Below are positions 20,525 through 31,573 of a stretch of DNA of 64,000 nucleotides, one piece after another (within the stretch, counting starts at the first letter, position 1; each line of letters opens with the position of its first letter). Origin of the DNA: Liquorilactobacillus mali KCTC 3596 = DSM 20444 (GTDB lineage: Bacteria; Bacillota; Bacilli; Lactobacillales; Lactobacillaceae). The notes beneath the pieces were generated by a model. It saw only the letters and a program-made list of their open reading frames with translations, did not search any database and was not told the origin of the DNA. The stretch covers positions 1 to 64,000 of the forward strand of contig NZ_BACP01000036.1 in NCBI RefSeq assembly GCF_000260415.1, written 5' to 3'. A program made the translations under genes and the position numbers.

Positions 20525-21388
20525 TTAATTTAGCCTCTGCAGTATGTTCATAACACTTGTGTGCCTTTGGAATGTTTTATTATTAAAAAATCTGATTTTT
20601 ATATTTTCCCCATTTAATAACTTATTAACATTACTGCTTATTTCAACGTTATTATTTATCATTTTTATTTGTACTGAAAATTTTCCCATTGATGTCTCTG
20701 CTTCACCACTATAAATACCGTCTGCTGGCCGAACTTGAAATTCATTTTTTAGACTAAATTTATTAAAACTTTGTTTACCTTTTCTCACAGAAATATTACC
20801 CTCAATTTCATAGGCATATCCCAATAATTCATTTGCAAAACTTATTTCACCTAATTTAATTAATTGTCGAATTAATGTCGAGCTTATCTTCTCACCTTGA
20901 TATGTTTCCTTTGGAACTGTGGTAACATTGAAACGTCCCTCACTATACATCCGCATCTTTTCCATGTTTGCTGTCCCATGATTTCCAAATGTATAGTCAA
21001 ATCCTGCAACAACAGAATCGCTATTCAATCTAACAATAAAATCTTCAACGAATTCATATGGAGATAATACTGCAAATTTTCTCGTAAAATCTACGACGTA
21101 CAAAATGTCAACTCCGGCATTTTCCAAAAGTTGCTTTTTCTGAGATAAGTTGCATAGATACCTTATTTTAAAGGGCTCATTTGGTCCACTAAATACTTCC
21201 GATGCATGTTTATCGAATGTCATAACTGCAAGTGGCAACTTTTTTCTTAATGCTGTCTTTTTAGCCTCACTAATAACCTTTTGATGTCCTAAATGAACAC
21301 CATCAAAAAAGCCTAAGGCAAGTACTACCTTATGTGTATCACTAAGTTTTTTTAAATCATATGGATATTTCAAATCAATGACTTTCAT
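20525..21388 (-). CDS. RibF-like FAD synthetase with degenerate kinase domain
   Basis: 287 aa. The N-terminal FMN adenylyltransferase domain is complete: ALGFFDGVHLGHQKVI, VMTFDKH, VAGFDYTFG and ISSTLIRQLIKLGE. The C-terminal riboflavin kinase barrel is present in outline (residues about 185-287), but the usual GxPTAN nucleotide/flavin motif is absent. It is therefore probably an FAD synthase only. It precedes the FMN/FAD reductase in the same operon, and ApbE, which uses FAD as FMN donor, lies 2 kb upstream. A dedicated FAD supply is the likely job, by inference. A standard RibF is expected elsewhere in the genome. Confidence 0.8.
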   Translation of the reverse strand: MKVIDLKYPYDLKKLSDTHKVVLALGFFDGVHLGHQKVISEAKKTALRKKLPLAVMTFDKHASEVFSGPNEPFKIRYLCNLSQKKQLLENAGVDILYVVDFTRKFAVLSPYEFVEDFIVRLNSDSVVAGFDYTFGNHGTANMEKMRMYSEGRFNVTTVPKETYQGEKISSTLIRQLIKLGEISFANELLGYAYEIEGNISVRKGKQSFNKFSLKNEFQVRPADGIYSGEAETSMGKFSVQIKMINNNVEISSNVNKLLNGENIKIRFFNNKTFQRHTSVMNILQRLN

Positions 21389-21423
21389 ATTAGCACCCCT
21401 CTAGTTAATATCTGAAATATATA

Positions 21424-21462
21424 CGAAAAAACTGTGAATGACCTAATCTTGTCATACACAGT
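21424..21462 (-). terminator. terminator of the glpK2-apbE-glpO unit
   Basis: CTGTG-ATGAC / GTCAT-CACAG stem followed on the minus strand by TTTTTT. Confidence 0.8.
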
Positions 21463-21477
21463 AATCTTCCTTCTCCA

Positions 21478-23208
21478 TTACTTTAAATACGTCAATTCGG
21501 ATTCTTCAATTGCTTTATTCAATTTCTCAGTTCTCGCAGAAAGTTCTTCACTATCCCACTCTAAGTAGTTAGCCATATTTTTAAGAACTACTTTTTTTAC
21601 TTCATCCAACGTGTTTGACTTAAATAGCATATGATATGTCCTGCGCAATAAATAGTCAACTGGATCAAGAACCATCTCTTCATCAAGAGAATATTTAAGC
21701 GTGGCTGCTTCTGCCTTTGAAAGTCCTTCAACGTTTTCCACACTATCTAACAAATTAAATATCTTAATAGAATTAGACCCAAAACTTTTCGCGACTGAAA
21801 GAGCTTCTACTTGAGTAAGTCCTTTATCCTCACCAATCTTTGCAAATTTATTTAACTCTTCTACCACATTCTCTGAATCAAAATTTCCTCCTGAAACTAT
21901 TGTTTCCTTAGAGTCTGCTAATGTGAACGTTTCATTGAAATCATTTTTTAGTTTTTTTACAATTAATTCAAGTGCAGCTTGTGCCATTAATCGGTAATCT
22001 GTTAATTTTCCTCCTGCCAAAGTAATCAATCCGTCTTCTGCAGAAACCAAAGAACTACCCCTTGAAACCGTCGATGGGGCTTTTGAATCGTTTACAGATT
22101 GACTAGCTCCTGAAACTACATCAGTTTTATTATCTTCTATTGCAATTAGTGGTCGTAAACCAGCCCAGCTGGCTTCAACATCATCTATTGTTAAATTAGC
22201 GGTTGGATATTTTTTATTGATTATATTGAGAAGATAATCTACATCCTCCATATCAACTTTTGGATCTTTAAAATCACCATGGTAATCAGTGTCTGTTGTT
22301 CCAAAATATGTCTTACCTTCACGAGGTATTGTAAAAATCATACGACCATCATCAGTACCAGATCCAAAATAAGTCGGTTGAGGTACTTGTAATTTTGAAC
22401 TGTCTACAACAAGATGTATCCCCTTTGTTGGACGCATCTGTGGCCTATCATTATTTGCATCATCAATTGATTTTACTAAATCTGACCATGGTCCCCCCGC
22501 ATTAATAACAATTTTCGCCCTAATAACAAACGATTCACCTGTCAATATATCCTTAACTTTACAGCCTTTAACCTTGTTATTTTCATCATGTAATATTTCA
22601 ACTGCTTTCACACGACTTAACATGATTCCACCATCAGTATGTGCTTTTTTCACTGCTTCAATTACCAATCTTGAATCATTATTTTGATAATCTAAATATA
22701 CTCCAGCACCAACTAATTTATCTGGATTCAATTGTGGTTCTCTTCTAAGAACTTCCTCTTTAGTTAGCGTATAATTTGCATATTTTTTAAGTTGTTCTGA
22801 CTTGTCAATTTCTGCTAGATGATCATACAAATCCATTGCAACTTTGACAGAGAACATTGTAAATGTGGTTCCTGGTTCATCGTATATTGGTAAAATCATT
22901 GGGTCAGGATACACTAAATGTGGAGCAATATGTTGTACAACTGCCCTTTCCTTGACCGTATCAGAAACAACCTGTACATCAAAAGTTTTTAAATACCTGA
23001 TCCCACCATGAACTAATCTTGTAGATCTTGATGATGTTCCACCACCAAAATCCTGCATATCAATTAGAGCTGTTTTAATTCCTGAGGCAGCTGCCTGCAA
23101 AGCAACTCCAGCACCTGTAATACCTCCCCCAATGACCAATAAATCAACTTTTTCACCATTTTTTAGTAACTCAATTTCTTTTTGCCTTGTTTTCTTTGAA
23201 AAAACCAT
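21478..23208 (-). CDS. glpO: alpha-glycerophosphate oxidase (GlpO type)
   Basis: 576-aa FAD enzyme oxidising glycerol-3-phosphate. N terminus LVIGGGITGAGVALQAAASG and GTSSRSTRLVHGGIRYL. The segment STVSRGSSLVSAEDGLITLAGGKLTDYR, preceded by a short Ser-rich insertion, matches streptococcal/enterococcal GlpO, which passes electrons to oxygen and makes hydrogen peroxide. This differs from GlpD at 469-2148. AGGAGG lies 7 nt before the chosen ATG; an adjacent ATG at 23211 is possible. It follows apbE and ends in a terminator. Confidence 0.85.
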   Translation of the reverse strand: MVFSKKTRQKEIELLKNGEKVDLLVIGGGITGAGVALQAAASGIKTALIDMQDFGGGTSSRSTRLVHGGIRYLKTFDVQVVSDTVKERAVVQHIAPHLVYPDPMILPIYDEPGTTFTMFSVKVAMDLYDHLAEIDKSEQLKKYANYTLTKEEVLRREPQLNPDKLVGAGVYLDYQNNDSRLVIEAVKKAHTDGGIMLSRVKAVEILHDENNKVKGCKVKDILTGESFVIRAKIVINAGGPWSDLVKSIDDANNDRPQMRPTKGIHLVVDSSKLQVPQPTYFGSGTDDGRMIFTIPREGKTYFGTTDTDYHGDFKDPKVDMEDVDYLLNIINKKYPTANLTIDDVEASWAGLRPLIAIEDNKTDVVSGASQSVNDSKAPSTVSRGSSLVSAEDGLITLAGGKLTDYRLMAQAALELIVKKLKNDFNETFTLADSKETIVSGGNFDSENVVEELNKFAKIGEDKGLTQVEALSVAKSFGSNSIKIFNLLDSVENVEGLSKAEAATLKYSLDEEMVLDPVDYLLRRTYHMLFKSNTLDEVKKVVLKNMANYLEWDSEELSARTEKLNKAIEESELTYLK

Positions 23209-23249
23209 CATAGTTCCTCCTTTAATTTTCGTATTTTAATCAGCATACA

Positions 23250-23265
23250 GAATAGCGCTCTCAAA
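23250..23265 (-). promoter_or_regulatory. weak cre-like site before glpO
   Basis: TTTGAGAGCGCTATTC on the minus strand keeps the AGCGCT core and left half of a cre site but not the right half. It is about 42 bp before glpO. Confidence 0.45.
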
Positions 23266-23319
23266 ATATAAAACAAATAATTTTTTATCTTACTATCAAT
23301 AAAATAAAGTAACTCACTA

Positions 23320-24282
23320 CTACAAAATCGAATTTTCTGTAAGAGAATAATTTTGATTTGTTATTTTAAAATTTTTTTCAATATTTTCTGTAATATATAC
23401 TTTTCTATCCTTTGTAGTAAAAATCATCCCAACATTTTCCCGCGTATAAAGCTGCTTTTTTACCCCTCTAATACCATTATAAAAACCTAAGCTCGCCCAG
23501 ATTTCACCATCGATTGACTTTTTTGTGACGGCAGTTACACTTGCCAAGTCATTAGCTACAGGATATCCGGTTTTAGGATTAAAAATATGGTGATACTCTT
23601 TCCCATCTATTTTTAAAAAACGTTCATATATTCCCGATGTAACAACAGAATAACCTCCTGTCTTTAGAATACCTAATGGTTCATTGCGTTCATTAAAAGG
23701 AGACTGGATACCAACATTCCATAAATGGTCTTCTCTCATTGCATTACCTACTAGCAAAACATTACCACCTAGATTAATTATCCCCCTATCTATATGATGA
23801 CTAATCCAGTAATCTTTTATAGCATCGGCAATATATCCCTTTGCAATTCCACCTAAATCCAGTTCCATTCCTTTTTTTAGTAAAAAAACTGTCCTCTTTT
23901 TATCTTCTAAAACCACACTAAATGGATCAGTTAATGCTAATTTTGAGACAATTTTTTCAGCTTGAGGTATTTTTGCATCAACAAATCCTATATGCCATAA
24001 CTTAACAACAGGTCCTATTAGAGCATTGAAACCTAGTTTTTTTTGACTAATCTCAATAGCTCTTTTCACAATTTCATAGCTTATCTCAGAGACAGCAACT
24101 GCATTTTTCCCTGAAGCATAATTAATATTCATTATCTCTGAAGAAGTCCTATTTACAGTTAATTTGTCTTCATATTCTTTTATTAATTCATACGCTCCTT
24201 TCAATAACTTTTCGTCTCCCGGATTGTAAACTGTTAAATCTATGAGGGTTCCAAGGGCATAATATTTTTTGTTTATTGCCAT
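23320..24282 (-). CDS. apbE: FAD:protein FMN transferase ApbE
   Basis: About 320 aa. ApbE transfers FMN from FAD to a Thr/Ser in a (S/T)GA(S/T) motif of target proteins. The family segments KYYALGTLIDLTVY, LDLGGIAKGYIADAI, INLGGNVLLVG and VTSGIYERFLKIDGKEYHHIFNPKTGYP are present. No lipoprotein signal is seen, so it probably works in the cytoplasm. The obvious target is the SGAT-containing reductase at 18790-20499. It sits oddly between glpK2 and glpO. Start uncertain: a GTG at 24294 lies 3 nt after AGAAGG, while the ATG used here has wider spacing. Confidence 0.88.
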   Translation of the reverse strand: MAINKKYYALGTLIDLTVYNPGDEKLLKGAYELIKEYEDKLTVNRTSSEIMNINYASGKNAVAVSEISYEIVKRAIEISQKKLGFNALIGPVVKLWHIGFVDAKIPQAEKIVSKLALTDPFSVVLEDKKRTVFLLKKGMELDLGGIAKGYIADAIKDYWISHHIDRGIINLGGNVLLVGNAMREDHLWNVGIQSPFNERNEPLGILKTGGYSVVTSGIYERFLKIDGKEYHHIFNPKTGYPVANDLASVTAVTKKSIDGEIWASLGFYNGIRGVKKQLYTRENVGMIFTTKDRKVYITENIEKNFKITNQNYSLTENSIL

Positions 24283-24380
24283 AATAATTAACACTTACCT
24301 TCTCAATTTACTCCAAAATGAATATATCTCTTTTGCTACAAATATCACCTAAAAATAGCCTATAAAAAAATCCAAATATT

Positions 24381-25913
<1,533 letters not shown>

Positions 25914-25949
25914 CTAATCTATTTATTAAATAGCACTACTTCCCTTTAA

Positions 25950-25963
25950 TAATAGCGCTTACA
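25950..25963 (-). promoter_or_regulatory. cre site before glpK copy 2
   Basis: TGTAAGCGCTATTA on the minus strand fits TGWAANCGNTNNCA except for one base. It is 49 bp before the glpK2 start, so CcpA control is likely. Confidence 0.65.
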
Positions 25964-26028
25964 TTAAATAGATTAAACCTAAATTTATCTGTTAATTAAT
26001 AGAAAATCTCTATCTAAAACAATATGTT

Positions 26029-26958
26029 TTAAATATATCTCTGTTCTTTTTTAAAATATTTATCACAATAATTAATAGCAAAAGATTTGAATTTTGCTGT
26101 GGATGGTGGTAAAAAATGATCTGCTTTGGAGATCAAATAGATCATATTAAATGCCTCAGATTCCCTTATATGGGCAATATGAACTAGATTTGTATTTAAT
26201 TGCGATAAATGTGGTATTAAAGCAATTCCATAGCCGTGTTGAACGAACCCTACAATTGTATGATCTTCCTCTATTTCAGCCTTGACATTCGGATGAATAT
26301 TATTGTTTTGAAACAGTTTGTCTATAAGAGGACGAATTCCACTGTTCTTTGAAAAATTAATAAATGGATAGTTACCTAATTGATTTAAAGAAATAGAACT
26401 ATATTTTGCCAACGGATGATTTTTGGGAGTGACAAGAACTAACTCCTGCTTTGCTACTGGAACATACGCTAATTTTTTTTTAATGCTTTCGTTGTTTAAT
26501 TGCTCAATATATGATGAAAAAACCACGTCATATTCTTCTGAAATTAATTTTTTCACAAGCTCTTCTGTATTATTTTGATAAAAATTAAATGAAATACTTT
26601 TGTTCTCTACATCTTTTTGAAAAGTAGTTATTAATTCTGGAACAAGCTCTTGACCGAGTGTATATGTGAACCCCACATCAACGTGCCCTTGTCTTACATC
26701 CAAAAGTTGTGAAACCATGTTCTTTCCTTCATTTAAAGTTGTAAGACTACTTTCAACATAATTTAAATAGATTTTGCCTATAGCTGTAAGTCTAATATTT
26801 CTTCCATCCTTTTCAAAAAGTGGAACACCAAGATCACTTTCTAAATGTTCTATTGCATAACTCAGTGAAGGCTGGGAAATTGATAAATTCTCTGCTGCTT
26901 TTGCCATATGTTCTGTATGTGCTAATTCCCTGAAAAAATAAAGATGCTTTAAATTCAT
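26029..26958 (-). CDS. LysR-family transcriptional regulator
   Basis: 309 aa. The N-terminal winged helix MNLKHLYFFRELAHTEHMAKAAENLSISQPSLSYAIEHLESDLGVPLFEKDGRNIRLT is typical, with a LysR substrate-binding domain from about residue 90. ATG at 26958 has GGAG 9 nt upstream. It is divergent from the ydiB-ydiN-aroD unit, the usual arrangement for a LysR activator of a catabolic operon. The inducer may be quinate, shikimate or a product, by inference. Confidence 0.88.
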   Translation of the reverse strand: MNLKHLYFFRELAHTEHMAKAAENLSISQPSLSYAIEHLESDLGVPLFEKDGRNIRLTAIGKIYLNYVESSLTTLNEGKNMVSQLLDVRQGHVDVGFTYTLGQELVPELITTFQKDVENKSISFNFYQNNTEELVKKLISEEYDVVFSSYIEQLNNESIKKKLAYVPVAKQELVLVTPKNHPLAKYSSISLNQLGNYPFINFSKNSGIRPLIDKLFQNNNIHPNVKAEIEEDHTIVGFVQHGYGIALIPHLSQLNTNLVHIAHIRESEAFNMIYLISKADHFLPPSTAKFKSFAINYCDKYFKKEQRYI

Positions 26959-27212
26959 AGCTTTCATCTCCAATCACGTTAATGGTAAATAATATCTATG
27001 TATAAATCAATTATACTTTGTCTATTTCAAAATTTGTAAGCGACATCTTGCCTGGCGTAGGATATCTTATATATTTTTTTGCAACTATGCATTTCGATAG
27101 ATTCTTTTTATGAATTAATAGACTTTTATTTATTTATTATTCTGAATATGTTTTTTATAATATGTGAATAAGATAACAAAGTTAGCAAAAATTTGAAAGG
27201 GGTTTTTTTACA

Positions 27213-28094
27213 ATGACAGAACGAATTGACGGACACACAATTTTAATTGGACTAATGGCTTATCCTATCAGGCATTCTATGTCTCCTACCATGCATAACA
27301 ATGCTTTTGCAAAACTTGGACTAAACTATGTTTATCTTGCTTTTGACATCACAAATGACAAGCTTAAGGGAGCTGTTGATGCTATCCGTACACTTGACAT
27401 GCGTGGCTCAAATGTTTCTATGCCCAATAAACAAAAGATTATTCCTTATCTTGATAAGCTGGATCCTGCTGCTGAATTATGTGGAGCTGTAAATACTGTT
27501 GTTAATGATAACGGTATTTTAACTGGTTACACGACCGATGGTACTGGTTTTATGAAATCATTATCGAATGAAGAATTAAATATTCATGGCGAAAAAATGA
27601 CTTTGGCTGGTGCCGGTGGAGCAGGAACTGCCATTGCCATCCAAGCTGCACTAGATGGTGTTGCTGAAATTTCATTGTTTAACATAAGAGACGACAGCTG
27701 GGAGAATGCTATCAGAAATGTCAAAATTATTAATGAAAAAACATCTTGTAAAGCCACTCTTCATTCACTGGAAGATAAAGATGATTTTAAAAATGAGATT
27801 GCCTCAAGTGCCATCTACTGTGACTCTACCGGAGTAGGAATGAAACCACTTGAAGATATGACACTTGTCGAAGATCCTGCATGGTTCCATAAAGACATGA
27901 TTGTCTATGATACTGTCTATGCCCCAAGAACAACAAAATTAATGGAAGTTGCTAAAAAAGCAGGTGTGGAACATGTATTTAATGGATTAGGAATGATGCT
28001 TGAACAAGGTGCTGAAGCTTTCAAACTCTGGACAAATGAAGAGATGCCCATTGAGTATATCAAAAGCTTACTGTTTGATGATGTTCAAAACTAA
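27213..28094 (+). CDS. ydiB: quinate/shikimate 5-dehydrogenase (YdiB type)
   Basis: 293 aa. It converts quinate or shikimate to 3-dehydroquinate or 3-dehydroshikimate with NAD(P). Substrate-site residues are in SMSPTMHN; the catalytic Lys is Lys73 in NVSMPNKQ and the catalytic Asp is Asp109 in GYTTDGTGF. The SMPNKQ and YTTDGTG motifs match E. coli YdiB more than AroE. The Rossmann part has AGAGGAGTA. GAAAGG precedes ATG. First gene of an operon with an MFS transporter and aroD, the same gene set as E. coli ydiN-ydiB-aroD, so uptake and use of hydroaromatic acids is likely. Confidence 0.9.
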   Translation: MTERIDGHTILIGLMAYPIRHSMSPTMHNNAFAKLGLNYVYLAFDITNDKLKGAVDAIRTLDMRGSNVSMPNKQKIIPYLDKLDPAAELCGAVNTVVNDNGILTGYTTDGTGFMKSLSNEELNIHGEKMTLAGAGGAGTAIAIQAALDGVAEISLFNIRDDSWENAIRNVKIINEKTSCKATLHSLEDKDDFKNEIASSAIYCDSTGVGMKPLEDMTLVEDPAWFHKDMIVYDTVYAPRTTKLMEVAKKAGVEHVFNGLGMMLEQGAEAFKLWTNEEMPIEYIKSLLFDDVQN

Positions 28095-28107
28095 AGGAGG
28101 AGTATAG

Positions 28108-29322
28108 ATGAAAAACAAATATATTCCAACTGCTTTTAGCCTCTACCTAAACTATTTTATCCACGGCTTCGGAGTTATAATTTTGGCTCAGAATATGAAC
28201 TCATTGGCAACTCAATGGAACACCACAACGGCAGGTGTAGCAGTTGTCATTTCTTCACTAGGTATTGGTAGACTGATTGTTTTGTTGGTATCAGGTGCCT
28301 TGTCTGATAAATTTGGTAGAAAACCTTTTGTTGTATTAGGGGCCTGCACGTATCTAATTTTCTTTATTGGTATCATTTTAAGTAAAAATATAACTGTTGC
28401 ATATGTATTTGGTATTTTAGCTGGAATTGCTAATTCATTTCTTGATTCAGGAACGTATCCTGCTTTGATGGAAATGTTTCCTGATTCAAAGGGTACTGCC
28501 AATGTGGTCATAAAAGCTTTCATCTCAGCAGGACAATTTATTCTTCCACTCATGGTCAGTTTTCTAATTGCCAGCAATTTGTGGTTTGGTTGGAGTTTTG
28601 TATTTTGTATCGCCATATTAATATTGAATGGGATTTTCATGGTGACTTCTGGCACATTTCCCAAAATATCTACAACCGAAGAAAATAATTTTTCAGTGGA
28701 AGCTGAGGAAGAAAAGAACGACACTGTAAAAGCAAACATCTGGATTGATGGCACCTTATTTATACTTTATGGATACATTTCACAATCTACATTTTATTTA
28801 GTAAGTCAATGGTTGAGTGAATATGGACAAAAAGTTGCAGGTATGAATACTACCAGTGCTCATGCTTTAATTAGTTATTACAGTATTGGTTCATTAGCAT
28901 GTGTCTTTTTCACTGCAGCATTGGCAAAGAAAGCTGTCAAAGAAATAAGCTTTCTGAGTGTATACACACTAATATCCTTTTTATCATTGTTAGTGATGTA
29001 CCTTGTGCCTAATTCGATAATCTGTACCATTATGGCTTTCACTGTTGGTTTTTCTGCTGCTGGTGGTGTTATGCAGTTAGGCTTAACTGTAATGTCTGAC
29101 TTTTTCCCACAAGGCAAAGGAACAATTACCGGTGCCTTTTACACTGCCGGTTCAATTGCTTCATTCACCATTCCTCTAATTACGGGTGTGATGGCTTCCA
29201 ACTTAGCAAACATAATTTTATTTGATGTTTTTGTTGCTCTAGCAGGTTTTGTTATCACGGTTCTAATTACAATCCGCTATCATCAACTTTTTCAAAAAGC
29301 AAAAAAGGAGTTGCTAAAATGA
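28108..29322 (+). CDS. ydiN: MFS transporter, YdiN-like (quinate/shikimate candidate)
   Basis: 404-aa 12-helix major facilitator. The opening FSLYLNYFIHGFGVIILAQNM and GIGRLIVLLVSGALSDKFGRKPFV (loop 2-3 motif) and GILAGIANSFLDSGTYPALMEMFP resemble E. coli YdiN and YdiM. It begins 13 nt after ydiB with AAAGGAGG and overlaps aroD by 4 nt. The operon context suggests import of quinate, shikimate or dehydroshikimate; the substrate has not been shown for the family as far as I know. Confidence 0.85.
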   Translation: MKNKYIPTAFSLYLNYFIHGFGVIILAQNMNSLATQWNTTTAGVAVVISSLGIGRLIVLLVSGALSDKFGRKPFVVLGACTYLIFFIGIILSKNITVAYVFGILAGIANSFLDSGTYPALMEMFPDSKGTANVVIKAFISAGQFILPLMVSFLIASNLWFGWSFVFCIAILILNGIFMVTSGTFPKISTTEENNFSVEAEEEKNDTVKANIWIDGTLFILYGYISQSTFYLVSQWLSEYGQKVAGMNTTSAHALISYYSIGSLACVFFTAALAKKAVKEISFLSVYTLISFLSLLVMYLVPNSIICTIMAFTVGFSAAGGVMQLGLTVMSDFFPQGKGTITGAFYTAGSIASFTIPLITGVMASNLANIILFDVFVALAGFVITVLITIRYHQLFQKAKKELLK

Positions 29323-30080
29323 AAAGTACTAAAATAAGAAATGTCATTTTGGGCAAGGGACGACCAAAGATTGCTGTACCAGTAACAGGTAAAACTGAAC
29401 AAAAAATTTTGGAGGAAGCAAGGGAGATTGTTGCAAAAAAGCCTGATCTAATTGAATGGAGGATAGATTTCTTTCAGGATGTGACAGATTTTACAACATT
29501 GGCAGATATTGCCGCCAAAATAAGAAACATTATTAAGGATACCGCTCTTTTGGTCACATTTAGAACCTATCAAGAAGGCGGTAATTTAAACTTACCTGAT
29601 GAAGAATATTTCAAAATCATTCGAACACTTATTGAAAATAGGCTTGGTGATGCTGTTGATATTGAAAGATATCACGATGAAAAAAATCTAGCTCCTCTAC
29701 TTACCCTATCAAAAACTAAGCAAGTCATTATTATTATGAGTAACCATGACTTCTATAAAACTCCTTCTAAGCATACTATTGTTGAACGCCTTCAAAGTAT
29801 GGAAAAATTTGGTGCTGACGTAGCCAAAATTGCAGTTATGCCAATAGATAAAAAAGATGTACTGGAACTGCTATCTGCAACCCAAGAAGCTAGTGAAAGT
29901 ATAGATATACCCATTATTACAATGTCTATGGGTGATTTAGGAAAAGTATCAAGAATTTGTGGTGAAACTTTTGGCTCTTCTTTGACTTTTGCATCAGTAA
30001 CCGCAGCTTCGGCTCCAGGTCAAATAGAATTAACTCACTTAAGACAAGAATTATACGATTTAGAAATAAAAGATATTTAA
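29319..30080 (+). CDS. aroD: type I 3-dehydroquinate dehydratase
   Basis: 253 aa. It interconverts 3-dehydroquinate and 3-dehydroshikimate through a Schiff base. The N-terminal PKIAVPVTGKT, the EWRIDFF Glu/Arg segment, the active His in IMSNHDF and the Schiff-base Lys in ADVAKIAVMP are visible. The ATG overlaps the MFS stop (ATGA). Either catabolic (quinate) or biosynthetic direction is possible; the unit ends with a terminator. Confidence 0.95.
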   Translation: MKSTKIRNVILGKGRPKIAVPVTGKTEQKILEEAREIVAKKPDLIEWRIDFFQDVTDFTTLADIAAKIRNIIKDTALLVTFRTYQEGGNLNLPDEEYFKIIRTLIENRLGDAVDIERYHDEKNLAPLLTLSKTKQVIIIMSNHDFYKTPSKHTIVERLQSMEKFGADVAKIAVMPIDKKDVLELLSATQEASESIDIPIITMSMGDLGKVSRICGETFGSSLTFASVTAASAPGQIELTHLRQELYDLEIKDI

Positions 30081-30088
30081 ATAAATTG

Positions 30089-30136
30089 AACAACCTGATA
30101 TGCACAGCTATTTTATTGCGATCAGGTTGTTTTTAT
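30089..30136 (+). terminator. terminator of the ydiB-ydiN-aroD unit
   Basis: ACAACCTGAT / ATCAGGTTGT 10-bp stem followed by TTTT. Confidence 0.8.
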
Positions 30137-30161
30137 AAACTATATACTATCAGGTGACTAG

Positions 30162-31379
30162 ATGAAAAAGCAAAATATTTTCTTTACCGTTTTTTTTCTG
30201 TATCTAAATTACCTAGTCCATGGTATGGCAATCGTAATTTTAGCTCAGAATATGCTCCCGCTTAGATTACAGTTAGGTGCAAGTATTGCACAAATTTCAT
30301 ATATCATTTCTTCACTAGGTATTGGCAGATTGTTAGTTTTGTACATCTCAGGATGGCTTTCTGATTGCTACGGTAGAAAACCCTTTATAATTACTGGTAT
30401 TTTAACCTATATTCCCTTTTTCATAGGTATACTATTGAGCAAAAATATACTTGAGGCTTATATTTGTGGCATACTAGCTGGTATGGCGAATTCATTCTTA
30501 GATGCGGGAACTTATCCAGCTCTTATGGAATTTTTCCCAAGGTCTCAAGCAACCGTCAATATTTTGATTAAGGCATTTGCTTCTGTTGGGGAGCTTATAT
30601 TACCTTTAATGGTAACTTTTTTAGAATTGCATTCTCTTTGGTACGGCTGGTCTTTTATATTATGCGTCATAATTTTAACGTTGAATTTATTTATTATCCT
30701 AACACAGAAATTTCCTCCTACCTCTGTGAGAAAAAAATTAACCACGTTCAAAACACAAGGCAAAAAAATACATATTGATATTCCTCATGTCATTGCAGGA
30801 ATTTTACTAACAATTTATGGCTATATCTCTATGTCTACCTTTTATTTAATCAGCCAATGGTTAACAGATTATGGTATGAAGGTTGCAAATCTTAGTATGA
30901 TACATGCTCGCTCTTTAGTCAGTGTATACAGTGTTGGATCAATTGTAGGTGTTTTGGTCAATACATTACTGGTTAGCTTTTTATTAAAAGAATCATCTCT
31001 AATGATATTTCATACATCACTTTCATTTTTGACATTATTGTTTATGTCACTAATACCTAAGGCATCTATACTTTTTATCGGCTCATTTATAATCGGTTTT
31101 TCTGCTGCTGGAGGGGTTATGCAAATAGGCCTAACGCTAATGTGTAATCTTTTCCCGGCTCATAAGGGCCTCGTGACAGGTATATATTATACAGCTAGTA
31201 GCCTGTCTTCATTTTCCATCCCACTGATAACAGGTTTAATTTCGCAAACAAATATTCATAATATTCTCTGGTTAGATGTGTTTATTGCTGTTATTGGATT
31301 TATCTGCAGCTTATTGATTACAATAATTAATAAAATTATTTTTAAACAAAAAAATACAGAAAGGATACTTAGAAAATAA
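30162..31379 (+). CDS. MFS transporter, second YdiN/YdiM-like paralogue
   Basis: 405 aa with 12 predicted helices, colinear with the transporter at 28108-29322: LYLNYLVHGMAIVILAQNM, SSLGIGRLLVLYISGWLSDCYGRKPF and GILAGMANSFLDAGTYPALMEFFP. It lies behind the aroD terminator, so it is expressed separately or by readthrough. The ribosome site (CAGGTGA) is moderate. E. coli likewise has two such paralogues, YdiM and YdiN, side by side. Substrate unknown. Confidence 0.82.
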   Translation: MKKQNIFFTVFFLYLNYLVHGMAIVILAQNMLPLRLQLGASIAQISYIISSLGIGRLLVLYISGWLSDCYGRKPFIITGILTYIPFFIGILLSKNILEAYICGILAGMANSFLDAGTYPALMEFFPRSQATVNILIKAFASVGELILPLMVTFLELHSLWYGWSFILCVIILTLNLFIILTQKFPPTSVRKKLTTFKTQGKKIHIDIPHVIAGILLTIYGYISMSTFYLISQWLTDYGMKVANLSMIHARSLVSVYSVGSIVGVLVNTLLVSFLLKESSLMIFHTSLSFLTLLFMSLIPKASILFIGSFIIGFSAAGGVMQIGLTLMCNLFPAHKGLVTGIYYTASSLSSFSIPLITGLISQTNIHNILWLDVFIAVIGFICSLLITIINKIIFKQKNTERILRK

Positions 31380-31573
31380 TTGGTCCTGTCCAATTTTTTT
31401 TTTAGTATCTTCGTATAGAATTATTGACCTCAACCTTTTTTTGGATTACTCTCTATTTGTAAGTTGTTTATGAACTAATTAGTTTATGACAATTTTTATG
31501 GTCACGTTTTCAATTTTTTGGAAATTTTTTCCATAACACTTCATGAATCAATAATCTAGAGGAGGAAACAAAA

